The translations under genes were made by a program, and so were the position numbers. Positions 3,358 to 6,497 of a stretch of DNA of 6,497 bases are shown here, piece by piece. Each line of letters begins with the position of its first letter. The stretch's first letter is position 1. The DNA comes from Candidatus Staskawiczbacteria bacterium (lineage in GTDB: Bacteria; Patescibacteriota; Minisyncoccia; Minisyncoccales; Staskawiczbacteraceae). Below the pieces are notes generated by a model, which did no database searches, was not told where the DNA came from, and saw only the letters and a program-made list of their open reading frames with translations. Where the stretch lies: contig CALRCB010000023.1 of the NCBI GenBank assembly GCA_943354455.1, forward strand, positions 1-6,497. Direction: 5' to 3'.

Positions 3358-6300
3358 ATGGCGGAGATTATACAAAAAGTTAGGAACTTTTCAAAATCCA
3401 AATTGGTTTTTCCAACCCCTCATCTTTTGCAAATGCAACGGGAAACGTGGGATGATTTTACCGATGTTAGGATTAAAGAACTTTTTTCTGAAATATCTCC
3501 GATTTTAGATCACACCGGCAAAGAATTTGAGCTGTGGTTTTTAGATTATAACTTAGGTAAGCCAAATTACAAAACTGGTTTGGAAGCCAGAAAAAATAAT
3601 GATTCCCTGGAAGTTCCCCTAAGAGTTAAGGTTAGATTAGTCAATAAAAAAACCAAAGAAGTTAAAGAACAGGAAGTATTCTTGGCTGATTTTCCATTGA
3701 TGACTGAACGGGGCACTTTCGTAGTAAACGGAGTTGAAAGAGTGGTAGTTTCTCAACTTATCCGGTCTCCAGGAGCCTTTTTCACTTCAAGATTATCACG
3801 AGGCAGAAATTTATTTGGAGCAAAAATTATTCCAAATCGAGGAGCTTGGCTTGAATTTGAAACCGAGGAATCAGGTTTTGTCGGTGTAAAAATTAACCGA
3901 AAAAGAAAAGTGCCGGCCACCACATTATTGATGGCATTGGGATTGGAAACGATTGAAAAAATGGAAAAAGCTTTTGTTGATGTGGATACCGGAGAAGTAA
4001 AGTATATAAAAGAAACACTAAAAAGAGATACCTGCAAAGACCAAAAAGAAGCGTTGGTAGAAATTTATAGAAGGTTGCGACCGGGTGATTTAGTAACTCC
4101 TGATACCGCTCAAGATTTGATTTTTAATATGTTTTTTAATTTTGATAGATATGATTTATCAAAAGTGGGGCGATGGAAAACTTGGCAGAGACTTCCAAAT
4201 TTGGATCCGTCTAAGAAAAACAAAAGCCAAAAAGAATCTGACATTGATAAAGAAGAAAGAACCTTAAAGATTGAAGATTTGGTTGAAGTGATGCGAGAAG
4301 TGATCAGGTTAAACAATGATCCAAGCGCCAAAGCTGACCAAGTTGACCATTTGGGAAACAGAAGAGTTAGAACATTATCAGAATTATTGCAAAACCGATT
4401 GCGAGTAGGTTTGATGCGAATGGAAAGGATTATTAAAGACAAAATGTCTACGCTTGATCCGGCAACTTTAACTGCTATTCAACTTATTAACCCACGCCCC
4501 TTGATGGCAGTAGTAAAAGAATTTTTCACATCTTCACAATTTTCACAGTTTATGGATAACGAAAATCCATTAGCTGAACTTGAACACAAAAGAAGATTAA
4601 CAACTACCGGACCCGGAGGTTTGACTCGAGAACGAGCCGGCTTTGAGGTGCGAGATGTACAACCTTCTCACTATGGAAGAATTTGTCCTATTGAAACCCC
4701 CGAAGGCCCTAACGTTGGGTTGGTGGGACATTTGGCATCATTTGCTAAGGTAAACCCTTATGGATTTATTGAAGCCCCTTATTTCAAAGTTAAAAATGGC
4801 CGAATTACTGACGAAGTACATTATTTATCTGCCCAAGAAGAAGAGCGATTTGTGATTGTTCCCGCTTCAGTGCCAATTGATGATAAAGGAAAAATTTTAC
4901 CGGAAGTATTGCCCGATAAAGTTGAGGCTCGAGTAAAGGGAGAGCCAGCTGAAGTACAAATTTCTAAAGTAGAGTATTCTGATGTTTCTTCAAAACAATT
5001 TATTTCTGCCGCTGCTTCATTGATTCCATTTTTGCAAAACGATGATGCTTCCCGGGCATTAATGGGATCTAACATGCAACGGCAAGCCGTACCTTTGATA
5101 AGGCCAGAGGCTCCTTTGGTTGGAACGGGAGTAGAAAGAAACGTGGCGCGTGATTCTGGTCAGGTTATTTTGGCTCGGGCCGATGGTGTTATAAAAGAAG
5201 TTGATGCCCAAAAAATTGAAGTAGAATATGTTATCAACGGCAAAAAAGTTGAAGAAAAATATGAATTGCAAACCTTTGTTAAAACCAACCAATACTCTTG
5301 TTTTCATCAAAAACCGATTGTAACCAAAGGTGAAAAAATTAAAAAGGGAGATGTGTTGGCTGACGGAGCTTCTATTAACCAGGGGCGATTAGCTTTGGGC
5401 AGAAACATTTTAATGTGTATTATGCCATTGCGCGGAGGAGGGTTTGAAGATTCGATTACCATTTCAGAAAAATTGGTAAAAGAATTTGAATTTACCTCTA
5501 TTCACATTGAAGACTTTACCTGCGACGTGCGGGAAACCAAACTGGGCCCTGAAGTTATCACATCAGATATTCCAAACGTGGGAGAAGAAAAATTAAAAGA
5601 CTTAGATGAAGAGGGAGTGGTGCGAGTAGGAGCATCGGTTGGTCCAAATGATATTTTGGTTGGTAAAATTTCTCCAAAAGGAGAAGCTGAATTAACTCCG
5701 GAAGAACGGTTATTGAGAGCCATTTTTGGTGACAAAGCTAAAGATGTAAAAGATACATCACTGAGAATGGAACACGGAAAACACGGAAAGGTTACTAACG
5801 TGAAAATTTTCTCCAGAGATTTGGGACACAAACTGGAGCCTGGAGTGATCAAAAAAATCCAAGTAGAAATTTCTGAAACACGGCACATTAAAGTGGGAGA
5901 CAAATTAGTGGGACGACACGGAAACAAAGGAGTGGTTTCAAAAATCTTATCAGAAGCTGAAATGCCATTTATGGCTGATGGAACTCCCATTGATTTGATT
6001 ATTTCTCCATTGTCAGTGCCATCCCGAATGAACTTGGGTCAGGTGTTGGAAACTCACTTGGGCTGGGCTGCTAAAAAATTAAATTATTTGGCTATTTCAC
6101 CATCACTTTTGGGAGCTAATAAAGAAGATATTAAACGCGAATTGAAAGAAGCGGGATTGCCAGAATCAGGTCAAACCACGCTTTACGATGGGCACACCGG
6201 GCTTTCTTTCCCAAAGCCAATTACGGTTGGATACATGTATATTATGAAACTGATCCACATGGTGGACGACAAGGTGCACGCCCGGTCAATTGGTCCTTAC

Positions 6301-6497
6301 TCACTAATTACTCAACAGCCTTTGGGAGGAAAAGCCCAGTTTGGAGGACAACGGTTCGGAGAAATGGAAGTATGGGCGCTGGAAGGTTATGGCGCCGCTT
6401 ACACGTTGCAGGAAATGTTGACTATTAAGTCTGACGACGTTGTGGGAAGAGCCACCACTTACGAAGCTATTTTGAAGGGAGAGCCAATCCGCAACCC
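3358..6497 (+). CDS. rpoB: DNA-directed RNA polymerase beta subunit, 3' end beyond window
   Basis: The frame is open for 1046 codons from ATG 3358 to the right edge. The product is the RNA polymerase beta subunit, which forms the catalytic cleft with beta' (RpoC). Landmarks in order: GTFVVNGVERVVVSQLIRSPG (about 119-139, protrusion); the rifampicin region at 392-421; RERAGFEVRDVQPSHYGRIC (about 424-443) leading into PIETPEGPNVGL; GFEDS at 695-699, where E697 and D698 match E. coli E813 and D814; GDKLVGRHGNKG at 847-858, where K849 and K857 match K1065 and K1073; GGKAQFGGQRFGEMEVWALE near the end. Alignment offsets jump from 116 to 216 between GFEDS and GDKL, so the roughly 100-residue E. coli insertion SI2 is absent. 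By comparison with E. coli only about 35 residues are missing; rpoC probably follows. An in-frame TAA at 3346-3348 fixes 3358 as the first possible ATG. No Shine-Dalgarno sequence is visible. Residues in two otherwise conserved motifs are unusual (see findings). Confidence 0.98.
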   Translation, partial: MAEIIQKVRNFSKSKLVFPTPHLLQMQRETWDDFTDVRIKELFSEISPILDHTGKEFELWFLDYNLGKPNYKTGLEARKNNDSLEVPLRVKVRLVNKKTKEVKEQEVFLADFPLMTERGTFVVNGVERVVVSQLIRSPGAFFTSRLSRGRNLFGAKIIPNRGAWLEFETEESGFVGVKINRKRKVPATTLLMALGLETIEKMEKAFVDVDTGEVKYIKETLKRDTCKDQKEALVEIYRRLRPGDLVTPDTAQDLIFNMFFNFDRYDLSKVGRWKTWQRLPNLDPSKKNKSQKESDIDKEERTLKIEDLVEVMREVIRLNNDPSAKADQVDHLGNRRVRTLSELLQNRLRVGLMRMERIIKDKMSTLDPATLTAIQLINPRPLMAVVKEFFTSSQFSQFMDNENPLAELEHKRRLTTTGPGGLTRERAGFEVRDVQPSHYGRICPIETPEGPNVGLVGHLASFAKVNPYGFIEAPYFKVKNGRITDEVHYLSAQEEERFVIVPASVPIDDKGKILPEVLPDKVEARVKGEPAEVQISKVEYSDVSSKQFISAAASLIPFLQNDDASRALMGSNMQRQAVPLIRPEAPLVGTGVERNVARDSGQVILARADGVIKEVDAQKIEVEYVINGKKVEEKYELQTFVKTNQYSCFHQKPIVTKGEKIKKGDVLADGASINQGRLALGRNILMCIMPLRGGGFEDSITISEKLVKEFEFTSIHIEDFTCDVRETKLGPEVITSDIPNVGEEKLKDLDEEGVVRVGASVGPNDILVGKISPKGEAELTPEERLLRAIFGDKAKDVKDTSLRMEHGKHGKVTNVKIFSRDLGHKLEPGVIKKIQVEISETRHIKVGDKLVGRHGNKGVVSKILSEAEMPFMADGTPIDLIISPLSVPSRMNLGQVLETHLGWAAKKLNYLAISPSLLGANKEDIKRELKEAGLPESGQTTLYDGHTGLSFPKPITVGYMYIMKLIHMVDDKVHARSIGPYSLITQQPLGGKAQFGGQRFGEMEVWALEGYGAAYTLQEMLTIKSDDVVGRATTYEAILKGEPIRN

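Noticed and set aside
3753..5990. Several minus-strand open frames within rpoB
   Set aside because: All are antisense shadows of the uninterrupted and highly conserved rpoB frame.
1..6497. CRISPR array, transposon with terminal repeats, or replication origin
   Set aside because: No regularly spaced repeats, no transposase with flanking inverted repeats, and no DnaA-box cluster were seen.

Overview
The window looks like chromosomal DNA of a Candidate Phyla Radiation (Patescibacteria) bacterium, probably a Parcubacteria-type lineage. The basis is AT-rich DNA with lysine-, asparagine- and isoleucine-rich proteins, a compact RpoB lacking the large insertion seen in E. coli, rpoB standing alone without rplJ-rplL upstream, several genes without a Shine-Dalgarno sequence, and a serine-recombinase tail of a type I associate with CPR genomes. 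This is inference from sequence character; no database was searched.

Layout, left to right. (1) 1-320, minus: 5' part of a gene for a secreted protein, cut by the window edge. (2) 450-703: two class II serine tRNA genes arranged head to head, tRNA-Ser(GCU) on minus and tRNA-Ser(UGA) on plus, with promoter elements packed into the 77 bp between them. (3) 575-1246, minus: the C-terminal remnant of a large serine recombinase, broken at its 5' end. Its open frame runs antisense straight into the tRNA-Ser(UGA) gene. This looks like the scar of an integrated element. (4) 1277-1370: a plus-strand terminator-like hairpin and a strong bidirectional terminator. (5) 1397-1813, minus: a small exported helical protein, divergent from (6) an ECF sigma factor (1961-2467) that overlaps a membrane-anchored DUF5667-type putative anti-sigma gene (2457-3143). 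(7) 3144-3357: a near-consensus sigma70 promoter, a 12-bp palindrome and two terminator-like hairpins forming the rpoB leader. (8) 3358-6497: rpoB, complete at the N-terminus and missing only the last few dozen codons.

The genes fall into three units. The sigma/anti-sigma pair is a likely envelope-signalling switch, and the divergent exported protein is a plausible member of its regulon because they share a 147-bp intergenic region. rpoB has its own promoter starting 10 bp after the anti-sigma stop codon, so it can be transcribed independently, although no strong terminator isolates it from the upstream operon. The tRNA/recombinase block is a mobile-element insertion scar. I see no CRISPR array, no insertion sequence with terminal repeats and no clear new defence system. 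The most notable points are the recombinase-tRNA fusion, the sigma/anti-sigma/exported-protein cluster beside rpoB, the structured rpoB leader, and unusual residues in two conserved RpoB motifs.
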